This document shows positions 1 through 9,397 of a stretch of 64,000 nt of DNA, piece by piece. The notes beneath the pieces were generated by a model, which ran no database searches, was not told the DNA's origin, and saw only the letters and a program-made list of their open reading frames with translations. The position numbers and the translations under genes are program-made. Each line of letters starts with the position of its first letter. The stretch's first letter is position 1. Source of the stretch: Rarobacter incanus (lineage in GTDB: Bacteria; Actinomycetota; Actinomycetes; Actinomycetales; Cellulomonadaceae); assembly GCF_006715765.1 (NCBI RefSeq), contig NZ_VFNV01000001.1:2108001-2172000 (forward strand), written 5' to 3'.

Positions 1-2
1 GG

Positions 3-1715
3 GCCAGCGGGCCGCGCACCCGGAGGCGTCAATGCGCGCTATTCGCCGGGGCCGGCGCGTGCGGCGCACTGCTGATCGCGATCCCGATGGTCGCCGGGAT
101 GGGTTCGGTCACCGCGCCTTCCCAGCAGTGGGACGCGGTCTTTCATCTCAACGCGTTGGCGAGCATTTTCGACAGCGGCGACGCGTTCTCGCTGCGCGGC
201 ATGTGGCCCGACGGATCGACCTCCTATTATCCCGCGGTCTGGCATGCCGCTACGGCACTCACGGCGGACACCCTATCGCCCTGGCTGTTCACGGTCGGCC
301 GGACTGCGATCGCGTGGCCCCTGGTGGCGAACGCCGCGATCGTGGCAACCGCGACGCTGATCTGGCTGCCCGGCGTGTATGCGTTGACCCGCGTCGTCGC
401 GAAGAGCCACCGCATCGCCGCTCTAGCCACGGTGATCGCCCCGGCCTTCGCGGTATTTCCGACCTTTCAGCTTTCTGTGCTGGCGCAGTGGCCGGCGGGT
501 CTTTCGGTCGCCGTCGTGCCGGGGGTTTTGGCGCTTTCGGTGTTCGCGCTCGATCACGAACGAGGCCGCCCCCGCGTCGCCTCGCTGCTTGTCGCGGCGG
601 CGGGCGCGATTGGCGCGGGGATGCTACACGGTTCGGCCCTGGTGGCGATAGCGGTGATGGTGCTGCCGCTCGCTGTCTCGCGGCTCTGGCCGGCCTTCCG
701 CTCGGCGCTGCGCGCGCGGAGGGCGGCGACCGTTGCCGTGACCGCGGCGGCGGCGGCGGCCATCGCCGCCACCGTCTACGTGGCAGCAAGGATCCCAACG
801 ATCGCGATGCTGTTTAGTTACCAGCGCGAGCCGATCCGGTCCTACCCGCTATCGGTCCTGCACACCGTGTTCGATGTCGAGCTACTGAAGTTTCCCGGAA
901 ACCTGGCGATCACGGCGTTCGTGATCGTGGGCGCCGTTGCCGCCTGGCGGGCGGCGAGCCGGCGGTGGTTGGTGTGGACGACGATGCTGGTCATAGTGCT
1001 CACCGCCATTGCGGCGGGCCCCGACGGGCCCGTTCGGCAACTCACCGCGATCTGGTACCTTCAGCCCTCGCGCATCGAGGCGCTGTATCCGGCCTGCGCG
1101 GCCGTGCTCGCGGCCCTGGGCGTCGACGTTTTCGCGCGTGGAGTCGCCCGCCAGGTGGCGCTGCGCGCGAAGCCCGGCGGGCGTGCCCGCAACGGCTACC
1201 GCGTCGCGGCGGTGGGGGCGCTCGTTCTTGCCGTGGCCGTATCCGGGGGATACCAGTTCGCCGCGCGGGAGGATAGTTTTGCCCAGTCCTATGTTCCGGG
1301 CAAGATCCGGTGGGGCACGATTGCCAATCGGGACGCGTTGCAGGTCGCCAGCGGGGCGTGGCGGGTCGTTGACAAGGGCGCGCTGGTCATCGGCGATCCG
1401 TTTCAGGGCGCGGCCTACGTGTGGTCGCTCGGGGACCGCAATGTCGTGTACCCGACGCTGTCGACCGCCCGGATGGACGCCGATCAGCAATTCCTCGCCG
1501 CGAATTTCTCCCGGATAGGGAAGGACGAGCGGGTCTGCGCTGCCCTCGCGAGGGTGGGGGCTACATACCTCTTCTACACGCAGCCCTCCGCATTCGCAGG
1601 CGCGAAACCCACGCGCGGCTTCACCGGGTTTTCCGCGGTCGATCTCGCGAGCGGCTTTACCCCGGTGCTGGTCGCCGGCTCAGCTGGCCTGTACCGCATC
1701 ACCGCCTGCGACTAG
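3..1715 (+). CDS. DUF6541-like multi-pass membrane protein, 5' end missing
   Basis: The reading frame is already open at the left edge and has no stop before TAG at 1713-1715, so the true start lies outside the window; about 570 residues are visible. It has many hydrophobic segments. The early motif WDAVFHLNA followed by YYPAVWHA resembles actinobacterial DUF6541 membrane proteins, which look like polytopic glycosyltransferase-type proteins, but I assign the family by eye only. The last ~150 residues (IRWGTIANRDAL onwards) are hydrophilic and probably lie outside the membrane. ATG at 87 is inside the frame, and the upstream residues (ALLIAIP) read as a continuing membrane helix, so 87 is not a credible start. 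Function unknown; an envelope polysaccharide role is only a guess. Confidence 0.75.
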   Translation, partial: ASGPRTRRRQCALFAGAGACGALLIAIPMVAGMGSVTAPSQQWDAVFHLNALASIFDSGDAFSLRGMWPDGSTSYYPAVWHAATALTADTLSPWLFTVGRTAIAWPLVANAAIVATATLIWLPGVYALTRVVAKSHRIAALATVIAPAFAVFPTFQLSVLAQWPAGLSVAVVPGVLALSVFALDHERGRPRVASLLVAAAGAIGAGMLHGSALVAIAVMVLPLAVSRLWPAFRSALRARRAATVAVTAAAAAAIAATVYVAARIPTIAMLFSYQREPIRSYPLSVLHTVFDVELLKFPGNLAITAFVIVGAVAAWRAASRRWLVWTTMLVIVLTAIAAGPDGPVRQLTAIWYLQPSRIEALYPACAAVLAALGVDVFARGVARQVALRAKPGGRARNGYRVAAVGALVLAVAVSGGYQFAAREDSFAQSYVPGKIRWGTIANRDALQVASGAWRVVDKGALVIGDPFQGAAYVWSLGDRNVVYPTLSTARMDADQQFLAANFSRIGKDERVCAALARVGATYLFYTQPSAFAGAKPTRGFTGFSAVDLASGFTPVLVAGSAGLYRITACD

Positions 1716-1808
1716 CGTTCCCGCACCCGGCCCGCCAGGTGGCGGCGGTGCGCGCGGTGGGGGGCGGCCCGTAGGGATATCACCGCCTGCGGCAAGCCTC
1801 CGCGCGCC

Positions 1809-2600
1809 CTACGGGCGGCGGCTGGAACTCTGATCGAACCGCGGCAGCGACCACACGCGCGCGCCGCCCACGAGCGCCGCGGAATTGGGAACGATGACGA
1901 CGTCGTCTCCGAGGCGGTCCACGACGGTCGGCGTGATGCGCCGCGAGTTACCGCCGCCCACGTAGAGACGATCCCACAAGAAGACGGGGCGCAGGCCCTC
2001 AACCACGCGCAGCACGCGACGGGACCACAGCGCATCGCCGAGGCGACGCCGCTCGGGTTCGCCGATGTACTCGTCGTATGTGTTTTGGCGGGTAATTGGC
2101 GCATGAGATATCTCGAGATGCGGTGCCAGGCGTCCGCCGTGAAAGTGAGCAGAGCCGAGACCGGTCCCGAACGTGAGGACGAGTTCGAGGCCAACCTGTG
2201 CAATGACGCCAGCGCCATGGATTTCGGCATCGTTGAGCACTATCACGGGCTTGCTCAGCGAGGAGGAGAGAGCTGCGGCGAGATCGAATCCGGACCAGGC
2301 GTCCCGCAGCGCGGGTTCGACCTTGCTGCGCGGTCCCGAGCGCGTTATGTAGTGAGGGGTGTGGATCACCACGCCGTTGCGGATCATGCCCGGCATGCCC
2401 ACGCTCACCCGGTCCGCCGGCGCCAGCGAGCGTGCCAGGTCGCCGATGGTGTCTATGAGCAGCTGCGGCGGCAGCGGGTACGGTGTCGGAACCCGCACCG
2501 GTGCTCCGTGCGCGGTGCCCGCGCTGTCGAGCACGGCGGCCTTGATGCCACCGCCCCCGCAATCGACGGAAAGGGTGCGCTGCGACTCGCTCGAAACCAT
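1809..2600 (-). CDS. ROK-family sugar kinase, polyphosphate glucokinase-like
   Basis: A 263-residue protein with the ROK/PPGK layout. The N-terminal phosphate loop is SVDCGGGGIKAAVLD (PPGK proteins usually read DIGGSGIKGA), a sugar-site segment VGMPGMIRNGVV follows, then the catalytic Asp in VLNDAEIHGAG, the LTFGTGLGSA adenosine/phosphate loop, and a C-terminal YVGGGNSRR. Length matches polyphosphate glucokinases (250-270). It would phosphorylate glucose or a related sugar in the cytosol, with polyphosphate or ATP. The substrate cannot be told from sequence, and the Cys in the first loop is unusual. ATG 2600 is preceded by TAGCCT six bases upstream, which fits leaderless expression divergent from truA. 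Confidence 0.75.
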   Translation of the reverse strand: MVSSESQRTLSVDCGGGGIKAAVLDSAGTAHGAPVRVPTPYPLPPQLLIDTIGDLARSLAPADRVSVGMPGMIRNGVVIHTPHYITRSGPRSKVEPALRDAWSGFDLAAALSSSLSKPVIVLNDAEIHGAGVIAQVGLELVLTFGTGLGSAHFHGGRLAPHLEISHAPITRQNTYDEYIGEPERRRLGDALWSRRVLRVVEGLRPVFLWDRLYVGGGNSRRITPTVVDRLGDDVVIVPNSAALVGGARVWSLPRFDQSSSRRP

Positions 2601-2606
2601 ACGAGT

Positions 2607-2612
2607 AGGCTA
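2607..2612 (-). promoter_or_regulatory. -10 hexamer TAGCCT for the ROK kinase gene
   Basis: Read on the minus strand, TAGCCT ends six bases before the ATG at 2600. This spacing puts the transcription start at or next to the start codon, so the mRNA would be leaderless. No Shine-Dalgarno sequence is present. Confidence 0.55.
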
Positions 2613-2619
2613 CGCCGAC

Positions 2620-2625
2620 TAGGCT
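2620..2625 (+). promoter_or_regulatory. -10 hexamer TAGGCT for truA
   Basis: TAGGCT is followed by six bases (GTACCG) and then GTG 2632. There is no purine-rich ribosome site, so truA is probably leaderless. The element lies eight bases from the divergent TAGCCT, so the two promoters share a very small intergenic region. Confidence 0.55.
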
Positions 2626-2631
2626 GTACCG

Positions 2632-3516
2632 GTGGAAAACGGAACCGTGCGTATCAGATTGGATGTGGCCTACGACGGCACCAACTTTGCCGGATGGGCG
2701 CGTCAGCCGGGCCTGCGGACCGTGCAGGGCACGCTCGAGGAAGCGCTGGAGCGCATTGTCCGCCGGGTACCGCGTGGACTGCGCCCCCTGGGCGCCACGG
2801 TCGCGGGTCGCACCGATGCGGGTGTGCACGCCCGCGGGCAAGTGGTTCACGTGGATATCGACCGTGAAGCGTGGGAGCGGATGCCTGGGCGTGGGGATAG
2901 GCCGCCCCAGGTTGCGTTGGTGCACAGGCTGGGCGGGGTCTTGCCCCGGGACCTGGTGGTGCGCGACGCCGCGGTGGCGCCGGGGGGATTCGACGCGCGG
3001 TTTTCGGCTCTTTCTAGGACGTACAGGTACCGCATCGCGGATGATTATTATGGACGAGATCCGCTGCGCGCCGCATGGACGCTTTGGCACCGCACTCATC
3101 TCGATCAGCAAGCCATGGACGCCGCCGCACGGCAACTTATCGGTTTGCGTGACTTCGCGTCGTTTTGCCGCCCGCGCGAGGGCGCCACAACCATCCGCGA
3201 ACTGCAAGAATTCAGCTGGTCGCGGCCGACGTCGGGGCCCGATGCGGGCCTTGTCGTCGCGCAGATCACTTCCGATGCGTTCTGCCACAACATGGTGCGC
3301 GCGCTGGTGGGATCGTCCTTGCTGGTGGGCGAGGGACGGCGCCCGATCGAATGGCTGGCCGAGGTGGCTGCGGCGCGCGATAGGTCGCGCGCCGGTGCGG
3401 TTGTGGCTCCCATCGGCTTGACCTTGGAGGCGGTCGCCTACCCGAGCGATGGGGAGCTTGGAAAGCGCGCGCGTGCCGTGCGCGCCCGCCGCCTCGACGA
3501 GGAAGTTCTGGGCTGA
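2632..3516 (+). CDS. truA: tRNA pseudouridine(38-40) synthase TruA
   Basis: 294 residues. It isomerises U38-U40 in the anticodon arm of many tRNAs. The N-terminus DVAYDGTNFAGWARQPGLRT is typical of TruA, and the catalytic Asp lies in VAGRTDAGVHARGQVVH. The C-terminal half carries FCHNMVRALVGSSLLVGEG, the second conserved block. Length is normal for actinobacterial TruA. GTG 2632 is chosen because the conserved N-terminus begins just after it and a -10 hexamer sits six bases upstream. Its 3' end faces the DUF5709 gene with 16 bp between stops. Confidence 0.95.
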   Translation: MENGTVRIRLDVAYDGTNFAGWARQPGLRTVQGTLEEALERIVRRVPRGLRPLGATVAGRTDAGVHARGQVVHVDIDREAWERMPGRGDRPPQVALVHRLGGVLPRDLVVRDAAVAPGGFDARFSALSRTYRYRIADDYYGRDPLRAAWTLWHRTHLDQQAMDAAARQLIGLRDFASFCRPREGATTIRELQEFSWSRPTSGPDAGLVVAQITSDAFCHNMVRALVGSSLLVGEGRRPIEWLAEVAAARDRSRAGAVVAPIGLTLEAVAYPSDGELGKRARAVRARRLDEEVLG

Positions 3517-3532
3517 CGTAAGGCCGGCCAGG

Positions 3533-3892
3533 CTATTCGTCGATGACGTGCACGGCGGCCTCTTCGGCGCTTGCCGCGCCGCCGTCGCGCCCTTCGTCGA
3601 CTGCGAAGACGTCGTTGTCGCGGCCGCTGGCCGCAGCCGGATCGTCGACGAGTCGGCCGGTTCGCAAAGTGTCCGCGTCCTGGTCCTCATCCCAGACCTC
3701 CGGTTCCTCGGCGGCGAGTTCCCGGTCGATTGAAAGACCCTCCTCTTGCGCGGCCGCGGTCTCGGAATACAGGCCCGCGCGCGGGAAGTCGTTTGGCGAG
3801 TAGCCCTCGTCGAGCGGATCGCCCGCGCCGTTGTTGATCAGGGTGTCCTCGTTGGGGAGCTGGTCGCTGTCTACCTCGTTGAATTCGCTCAT
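3533..3892 (-). CDS. DUF5709 family acidic protein
   Basis: A 119-residue, strongly acidic soluble protein with no membrane segment or signal peptide. The N-terminal pattern DQLPNEDTLI followed by DPLDEGYSPNDFP is the hallmark of the actinobacterial DUF5709 family; the rest is a low-complexity Asp/Glu/Ala region with GRLVDDP near the middle. The function of the family is unknown to me. It is a single gene, convergent with truA and divergent from trhO. Confidence 0.8.
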   Translation of the reverse strand: MSEFNEVDSDQLPNEDTLINNGAGDPLDEGYSPNDFPRAGLYSETAAAQEEGLSIDRELAAEEPEVWDEDQDADTLRTGRLVDDPAAASGRDNDVFAVDEGRDGGAASAEEAAVHVIDE

Positions 3893-4003
3893 GCACCTAT
3901 GTTGGCACTAATCGTGCGAGCGTGCAGGCGGCGTCGGGCGGTGGCGGGCGCAATCGCCTTCCGCACCATCGCGGCGCCGTTTTTCCCGGGAGCGGGGGCC
4001 TCG

Positions 4004-4009
4004 TACTCT
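4004..4009 (+). promoter_or_regulatory. -10 hexamer TACTCT for trhO
   Basis: TACTCT precedes ATG 4017 by seven bases. ATG 4011 lies one base after the hexamer, too close to be downstream of the transcription start, so this element supports the second ATG. Confidence 0.5.
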
Positions 4010-4016
4010 TATGTGC

Positions 4017-4958
4017 ATGGCCACTAACAAAATCGTCTTGTTCTACGGTTTCACGCCCATTGCCGACACCTTCGCTGTCAAGCTGTGGCAGCGCGAGTTA
4101 GCGGCCAGATGGGACCTGCGCGGCCGCATCATCGTGGCGCCCAGCGGCATCAACGCAACCCTGGGCGGGACGGTGCAAGCACTGAAGCGATACGTCAAGG
4201 CGACGAAGGAATACCCCGGCCTGCAAGATATCGATGTCAAATGGTCCGCCGGTACGGGGGCGGAGTTCCCGCGGCTGAGCGTGAAAGTGCGCCCGGAGCT
4301 GGTTGCATTCGGGGCACCCGATGAGATTGAGGTGCAACCCGGCGGCGTCATCGGCGGGGGTCAGCACCTGGCGCCCGCGCAGGTGAACCAGTTGGTCAAG
4401 GAGCGCGGCGACGACGTTGTGTTCTTCGATGGCCGCAACGCGTTTGAGGCGCAAACGGGACGCTTTCGGGGCGCGGTGGTACCGGCGGTGGAGACCACGC
4501 ACGACTTCATCAAGGAGCTCGAATCGGGTAAGTACGACGACCTGAAGGACAAGGCGGTCATCACGTACTGCACGGGTGGGGTCCGCTGCGAAATCCTGTC
4601 CGTCCTGATGAAGAACCGCGGGTTCAACGAGGTCTACCAGATCGAGGGCGGCATTGTGCGCTACGGCGAACAATTCGGCTCGGGCGGCCTGTGGGATGGG
4701 ACGCTGTACGTTTTCGATGGGCGCGGGTCGGTCGCTTTCGGCGCCGATGCGCGGACATTGGGGCGGTGCACACTGTGTGGGGGAGCCACCGACCGCTACC
4801 TCAACTGCGCGGATGCCGCCTGCACGCATCAGCGACTGGCGTGCCGGGAGTGCGTGCCGGGGGCCGCCTTCGCGAACCGGTGCGCGCAGTGTGTGGAGGA
4901 ACGCGCCGAATGGTTGCCGCGTCACCTTGACCGCGCACCAAATCAACCTGTAGGGTAG
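4017..4958 (+). CDS. trhO: tRNA uridine(34) hydroxylase TrhO (rhodanese family, YceA-like)
   Basis: 313 residues. TrhO proteins hydroxylate U34 of tRNA at C5 using O2, a step towards 5-alkoxyuridine. The protein opens with [13 protein letters not shown], continues with an acylphosphatase-like N-terminal domain ([14 protein letters not shown]), then a rhodanese domain with the active-site loop YCTGGVRCE at about residues 186-194, and ends with a Cys-rich tail (CTLCGGA, CADAAC, CRECV, CAQC) that may bind zinc. The start at 4017 is preferred over 4011 because of the -10 spacing. The 3' end overlaps the putative rplM promoter. Confidence 0.9.
   Translation: MATNKIVLFYGFTPIADTFAVKLWQRELAARWDLRGRIIVAPSGINATLGGTVQALKRYVKATKEYPGLQDIDVKWSAGTGAEFPRLSVKVRPELVAFGAPDEIEVQPGGVIGGGQHLAPAQVNQLVKERGDDVVFFDGRNAFEAQTGRFRGAVVPAVETTHDFIKELESGKYDDLKDKAVITYCTGGVRCEILSVLMKNRGFNEVYQIEGGIVRYGEQFGSGGLWDGTLYVFDGRGSVAFGADARTLGRCTLCGGATDRYLNCADAACTHQRLACRECVPGAAFANRCAQCVEERAEWLPRHLDRAPNQPVG
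4927..4956 (+). promoter_or_regulatory. Promoter of the rplM-rpsI operon
   Basis: TTGACC at 4927-4932 and TAGGGT at 4951-4956 are separated by 18 bases, close to a housekeeping-sigma consensus. The promoter lies inside the last codons of trhO and gives an untranslated leader of about 195 nt before rplM GTG 5158. No gene was found in that leader. Confidence 0.6.
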
Positions 4959-5157
4959 ATAGTCGTTGTGCTTGGCCTAGGTGTGCCCGGCGCCGTTCGG
5001 ACCCCACGCGCTCCCACTCGCGTGATGGACATCGGCGGACCGGATATCACTCGGCGCGGCGAAGCCGGTTGTCCGGAAATAGCCCAAGCACCGACCAGCC
5101 CCGCACCACCGCGATCGTGTGATGGTGCAGATTCGAACCGAAACGAAGGCTACGACC

Positions 5158-5601
5158 GTGCGTACGTACACTCCGAAGCCCGGTGACATCCAGCGTGACT
5201 GGTACGTCATCGACGCTACTGACGTCGTCCTGGGCCGTTTGGCGACCCAGATCGCGACACTGCTCCGTGGGAAGCACAAGCCCACCTTTGCTCCTCACGT
5301 TGACGGCGGCGATTTTGTCATCGTCATCAACGCTGACAAGGTGGCACTGACTGGCAACAAGCGCGAACAGAAGTTCGCGTACCGGCACTCCGGCTACCCG
5401 GGCGGTCTGCGCGCTGTAAAGTACGCCGACCTGCTCGACAAGTCGCCCGAAAAGGCGATCGAGAAGGCTGTGCGCGGCATGATTCCGAAGACCACGCTTG
5501 GGCGCCAGCAGCTCAGCAAGCTCAAGGTCTACGTCGGTGGCGAGCACCCGCACGCCGCTCAGCAACCCAAGCCCTTCGAAATCACGCAGGTCGCGCAGTA
5601 G
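5158..5601 (+). CDS. rplM: 50S ribosomal protein L13
   Basis: 147 residues of large-subunit protein L13, an early assembly protein that binds 23S rRNA. The protein begins [20 protein letters not shown] and contains [19 protein letters not shown], both signatures of L13. GTG 5158 is chosen over an upstream ATG at 5119 because GAAGG lies eight bases before it and homologues begin with RTYTPK. It is followed 56 bp later by rpsI, the universal pairing. Confidence 0.96.
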   Translation: MRTYTPKPGDIQRDWYVIDATDVVLGRLATQIATLLRGKHKPTFAPHVDGGDFVIVINADKVALTGNKREQKFAYRHSGYPGGLRAVKYADLLDKSPEKAIEKAVRGMIPKTTLGRQQLSKLKVYVGGEHPHAAQQPKPFEITQVAQ

Positions 5602-5657
5602 CGCTCCGGTGATTCACTTTCATCCGTAACTAAGACAAGGACGCGAGGACACCGACA

Positions 5658-6143
5658 GTGGCCGAGACCAACGTCGACAACGACACGCTGGAAGAGATTC
5701 CCAGCATCTACACGAGTGAGACCGAAGCCCCCAGCGGCCGCGGTCTGAGCGCGACCGCCCCGGGCCAGGCCCTGGGTCGCCGCAAGGAAGCAGTTGCGCG
5801 CGTGCGCCTGGTTCCCGGTACCGGCCAGTGGAAGATCAATGGCCGCACCCTTGAGGACTACTTCCCGAACAAGGTTCACCAGCAAATCGTTGAGTCGCCG
5901 CTCAAGACTGTGGATGTTGAGGGCCGCTTCGACGTCATCGCGCGCATCAACGGCGGCGGCATCTCCGGGCAGGCCGGCGCGCTGCGCCTGGGCATCGCCC
6001 GCGCCCTCAACGAGATTGACCGCGAACACAACCGCGCCGCCCTCAAGAAGGCGGGCTTCCTGACGCGCGACGACCGTGCGGTCGAGCGCAAGAAGGCCGG
6101 TTTGAAGAAGGCGCGCAAGGCGCCTCAGTACTCCAAGCGCTAA
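5658..6143 (+). CDS. rpsI: 30S ribosomal protein S9
   Basis: 161 residues. S9 contacts the P-site tRNA through its C-terminal tail, seen here as [12 protein letters not shown]. The core [19 protein letters not shown] and the [19 protein letters not shown] block are diagnostic. An N-terminal extension of about 37 acidic residues precedes the core, as is usual in actinobacteria. GTG start at 5658. The operon ends at a strong hairpin. Confidence 0.96.
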   Translation: MAETNVDNDTLEEIPSIYTSETEAPSGRGLSATAPGQALGRRKEAVARVRLVPGTGQWKINGRTLEDYFPNKVHQQIVESPLKTVDVEGRFDVIARINGGGISGQAGALRLGIARALNEIDREHNRAALKKAGFLTRDDRAVERKKAGLKKARKAPQYSKR

Positions 6144-6180
6144 ACAGCGTTGCGTGGACCGGACGCGGTTCACCAGCAGG

Positions 6181-6216
6181 TCACCCCCGCACGGCCTTTG
6201 GGCAGTGCGGGGGTGA
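6181..6216 (+). terminator. Intrinsic terminator after rpsI
   Basis: A perfect 12-bp stem (TCACCCCCGCAC with GTGCGGGGGTGA) around a 12-nt loop, followed by TTTG. It lies 37 bp past the rpsI stop. The region from here to glmM (6217-6412) holds no gene I can support. Confidence 0.85.
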
Positions 6217-6412
6217 TTTGCGTTCGCGTCCATGTGCATGCCGCCAGCGCGGTGTTCGAGGGGATCGGCGTCCAGCTCTGCGTCCCGTGGGCCCGGTCCA
6301 GGGGCGTCAACTATGCTTGTGACCGATGGCGCTAGGCTGCGCCGGTCAAGCATCGTGTGCGGGCACCACCGCCAGATACTCACCGACTTCATATAAGGGG
6401 GCCACGCTCGCC

Positions 6413-7759
6413 ATGGCACGATTGTTCGGAACCGACGGCGTTCGCGGAGTTGCGAACAAGGATGTCACCGTAGAACTTGCGCTCGACCTGGCGGTTGCCG
6501 CGGCGCACGTTCTGGGGCAGGAGGGCCGTTTCAGCGGGCCACGGCCGCGGGCTGTTGTCGGACGGGATCCGCGCGCCTCCGGCGAGTTCTTGGGGGCGGC
6601 GGTGAGTGCGGGCCTGGCTAGCGCCGGCGTCGACGTGATCGATGTGGGTGTGGTTCCCACCCCGGCGGTTGCCTACTTGACCCGAACCATGGACGTCGAC
6701 TTGGGCGTCATGATCTCGGCTTCCCACAATCCGATGCAGGACAACGGCATCAAGTTCTTTGACCGCTCGGGCTACAAGCTGGAGGACGCGGTCGAAGACC
6801 GCATCGAGGCCCGTCTGCGTGAGCCGTGGGAGCGGCCAATTGGCGCCGCGGTCGGGAGGCTGTCGTACGACGGGCACGCGATCGATAGCTACCTGGATCA
6901 CCTCGTCGCCTCTGTTCCCCACCGGCTCGACGGCCTGCGCGTGGTCGTGGACGGAGCGAACGGATCCGCCTCAAAGCTGGGGCCGGAGGCGCTTCGCCGC
7001 GCGGGCGCAGAAGTCATCGAGATTGGGGCCAGCCCCGATGGCATCAACATCAACCATGGCTACGGCGCGACGGCGCCGCGGCGCATGGCCGCCGCAACCG
7101 TCGGCCACTGGGCGGACGCGGGCGTTTCTTTTGACGGGGACGCGGATCGCTGCATAGCTGCGGACAACGACGGCAACATCGTCGACGGCGACCAGATCAT
7201 GGGCACGCTCGCGATCGGGCTCAAGGAACGCGGATCGCTTAAGGGCGACACGTTGGTGGCCACCGTCATGTCCAACCTGGGCCTGACGCAGGCTATGTCG
7301 CAGGCAGGCATCGCGGTCGCCCGTACGGCGGTGGGCGACCGCTACGTGCTGGAAGAAATGCGCGCCCACGGTTACAACCTGGGCGGCGAGCAGTCGGGGC
7401 ACGTCGTCATGCTCGACCACGCCACGACCGGTGACGGGACCCTCACCGCCCTCCATCTGCTGAGCAGGGTCGCGCAGACCGGGCGCACACTGGCCGAATT
7501 GGCGTCCATGATCCCGCGCTTGCCGCAGGCCCTAATCAACGTGCGCGGCGTCGATAAGCAACGCGCACGCAGCGATGAGGCCCTGACGCAGGCGGTGGCA
7601 GCGGCGGAGCAGGAGTTGGCGGGTTCGGGCAGAGTGCTATTGCGGCCGTCAGGAACCGAAGCGCTGGTGCGCGTGATGGTGGAGGCGAGTACGCAAGAAC
7701 ACGCCGACGAGGTTGCCGAACGCCTTGCGGCAGTGGTTCGCGACCGACTGTCGCTATGA
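6413..7759 (+). CDS. glmM: Phosphoglucosamine mutase
   Basis: 448 residues. It converts glucosamine-6-phosphate to glucosamine-1-phosphate for UDP-GlcNAc synthesis. It starts [14 protein letters not shown]; the phosphoserine loop is [13 protein letters not shown], the metal loop is FDGDADRC, and the C-terminal phosphate site is [14 protein letters not shown], so all four active-site elements are intact. ATG 6413 is chosen because the conserved N-terminus begins there; an upstream in-frame start at 6326 would add a non-conserved leader. A purine-rich AAGGGGG lies 13 bases upstream. The stop overlaps the def start by four bases (ATGA). Confidence 0.96.
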   Translation: MARLFGTDGVRGVANKDVTVELALDLAVAAAHVLGQEGRFSGPRPRAVVGRDPRASGEFLGAAVSAGLASAGVDVIDVGVVPTPAVAYLTRTMDVDLGVMISASHNPMQDNGIKFFDRSGYKLEDAVEDRIEARLREPWERPIGAAVGRLSYDGHAIDSYLDHLVASVPHRLDGLRVVVDGANGSASKLGPEALRRAGAEVIEIGASPDGININHGYGATAPRRMAAATVGHWADAGVSFDGDADRCIAADNDGNIVDGDQIMGTLAIGLKERGSLKGDTLVATVMSNLGLTQAMSQAGIAVARTAVGDRYVLEEMRAHGYNLGGEQSGHVVMLDHATTGDGTLTALHLLSRVAQTGRTLAELASMIPRLPQALINVRGVDKQRARSDEALTQAVAAAEQELAGSGRVLLRPSGTEALVRVMVEASTQEHADEVAERLAAVVRDRLSL

Positions 7760-8373
7760 AACCCAACGGTGCGGATCGCGGGTTGCGGGCAGCGGTGGAG
7801 GAACTGCTGCGACGCTACCCCAACGGCATATTCCCGATAGTGGGGGCCGGTGACCCCGTGCTGCGAAACCCCGTGCAGCCGTATGCCGGCCAGCTCGGCG
7901 ACCTGCTCGATGCCACGCTGGATGCTATGCGACGGACCATGCTCGACGCCCCCGGCGTTGGCCTGGCCGCCAATCAGATCGGGCTCCCACTCGCGCTGGC
8001 CGTGATGTGGGATCCCGGGACGGACACGAGCGATCCGCGCGAAAGATCGCCGTTCGCGTGCCGCGCGGTGATCAACCCCACCTACCAGGTGGTACCGAGC
8101 CCCGACACCGGGCTAGTTGAGTCACGAACCTTCTATGAAGGATGCCTATCGGTTCCCGGATACCAGGCCGAAGTGACGCGTCACCGTGCGGTTCGGTTCC
8201 GCGGGACGGACCAGGACGGCACCGAGTTCGACGAGGTGTTGGTCGGGTGGCCGGCTCGAATCGCACAGCACGAAACTGATCACCTCGCCGCAACCCTCTA
8301 CGTCGACAAGGCGGACCTGCGCACGTTGGCCACGAATCAGTGGCTGGCCGCTGCCCGCTCGCTGCCTTCCTAG
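7756..8373 (+). CDS. def: Peptide deformylase
   Basis: 205 residues. It removes the formyl group from nascent N-terminal methionine. All three family motifs are present: [10 protein letters not shown] (about residue 72), EGCLSVPGY (about 128) with the metal Cys, and [12 protein letters not shown] (about 172) with the two metal His and the catalytic Glu. Translationally coupled to glmM. Its TAG stop lies within a CTAG that also supplies the stop of the convergent coaA. Confidence 0.94.
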   Translation: MKPNGADRGLRAAVEELLRRYPNGIFPIVGAGDPVLRNPVQPYAGQLGDLLDATLDAMRRTMLDAPGVGLAANQIGLPLALAVMWDPGTDTSDPRERSPFACRAVINPTYQVVPSPDTGLVESRTFYEGCLSVPGYQAEVTRHRAVRFRGTDQDGTEFDEVLVGWPARIAQHETDHLAATLYVDKADLRTLATNQWLAAARSLPS

Positions 8374-9323
8374 AGCTTTCGTAACCGAATCTGCTGCACC
8401 GCGTGCGACTCGCCCTTGGTCAGGACAAGCGTTGCCCGGCTCTTGGTGGGAGCGATGTTTTCTTGCAGGTTCGGCGCATTGATGCTGTCCCAGATCGCCA
8501 CGGCCTGGGCCACCGCCTCGTTGTCGCTGAGCCCCGCATACCGCTGGAAGTAGGAATCGGGGCGCGCGAATGCGGTGCTGCGCAGCGACAGGAATCTCTC
8601 GACGTACCAGCGCCGAATGTTCGCCTCATCGGCGTCGATGTAGATGCTGAAATCAAAAAAGTCCGATACCGCCAGCGACGATGGCAACGCCTGGTCCGTG
8701 CGCGCGGGCTGCAGGACGTTCAGTCCCTCCACGATGAGAACGTCGGGTCGCCTCACGAGGGTTTGTGCTCCGGGGACGATGTCGTAGGTGACGTGGCTGT
8801 AGACGGGCGCGGGCACGCTCTCGTCTCCGGACTTGACGCGCGCAAGGAAGTTGATGAGCGCTCGTCGGTCATATGATTCCGGGAATCCCTTGCGATCCAT
8901 GATCCCGCGCGCCTCTAACTCGCTATTCGGCAGCAAGAACCCGTCCGTCGTGATCAGATCGACTTTCGGGGTCTCCGGCCAGCGGGCCAGCATCTCGCGC
9001 AGAATCCGGGCGACCGTAGATTTTCCCACCGCGACCGAACCGGCGATGCCAATGACGAAGGGGGTTCCGTCCCACCGCTCGTGCAGAAACGTCGAAGACG
9101 CCTGATGCAGGGTCCCCGTCGCGCTGACGTACAGACTCAGCAGCCGCGAGAGCGGGCGATAGACGATGTCGACCTCATTCAGGTCGAGGGGGTCGCCGAG
9201 GCCACGCAGTCGTTCCACATCGGCGTCGGTGAGTGGCAGCGGCGTCGATTCCGACAACCGGCTCCACGAATCCCGGCCAAATTCGATGTAGGGGCCAGGC
9301 CCAGGCAGGTCGTCGCTGTCCAT
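8370..9323 (-). CDS. coaA: Type I pantothenate kinase
   Basis: 317 residues. It performs the first step of coenzyme A synthesis. Walker A is [17 protein letters not shown] (about residues 91-107), followed by [11 protein letters not shown] and KGFPESYD, and the pantothenate site region [12 protein letters not shown]. Length and order match CoaA (type I) rather than the type III CoaX family. ATG 9323 has TAGACT eight bases upstream. It is divergent from glmS with a 74-bp gap. Confidence 0.95.
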   Translation of the reverse strand: MDSDDLPGPGPYIEFGRDSWSRLSESTPLPLTDADVERLRGLGDPLDLNEVDIVYRPLSRLLSLYVSATGTLHQASSTFLHERWDGTPFVIGIAGSVAVGKSTVARILREMLARWPETPKVDLITTDGFLLPNSELEARGIMDRKGFPESYDRRALINFLARVKSGDESVPAPVYSHVTYDIVPGAQTLVRRPDVLIVEGLNVLQPARTDQALPSSLAVSDFFDFSIYIDADEANIRRWYVERFLSLRSTAFARPDSYFQRYAGLSDNEAVAQAVAIWDSINAPNLQENIAPTKSRATLVLTKGESHAVQQIRLRKL

Positions 9324-9331
9324 GGCGTACC

Positions 9332-9337
9332 AGTCTA
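9332..9337 (-). promoter_or_regulatory. -10 hexamer TAGACT for coaA
   Basis: On the minus strand TAGACT is followed by eight bases and ATG 9323. No Shine-Dalgarno sequence is visible, which suggests a leaderless or nearly leaderless mRNA. Confidence 0.5.
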
Positions 9338-9384
9338 GGCGACGAATCCGACCCCGGCGCCAGCCTACGCGGCGTGCAACTTGC

Positions 9385-9390
9385 TAGCCT
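9385..9390 (+). promoter_or_regulatory. -10 hexamer TAGCCT for glmS
   Basis: TAGCCT is followed by seven bases and ATG 9398. This would be the main promoter of the eight-gene glmS-tsaD run. Confidence 0.5.
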
Positions 9391-9397
9391 TAGGACC

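Noticed and set aside
1999-3690. 563-residue minus-strand open frame
   Set aside because: It runs through truA antisense and the ROK kinase in another frame; its sequence is Arg/Pro/His rich and without any domain pattern.
9324-9397. glmS ribozyme or other riboswitch before glmS
   Set aside because: The gap is 74 bp and the -10 hexamer leaves no leader, so there is no RNA to hold one.
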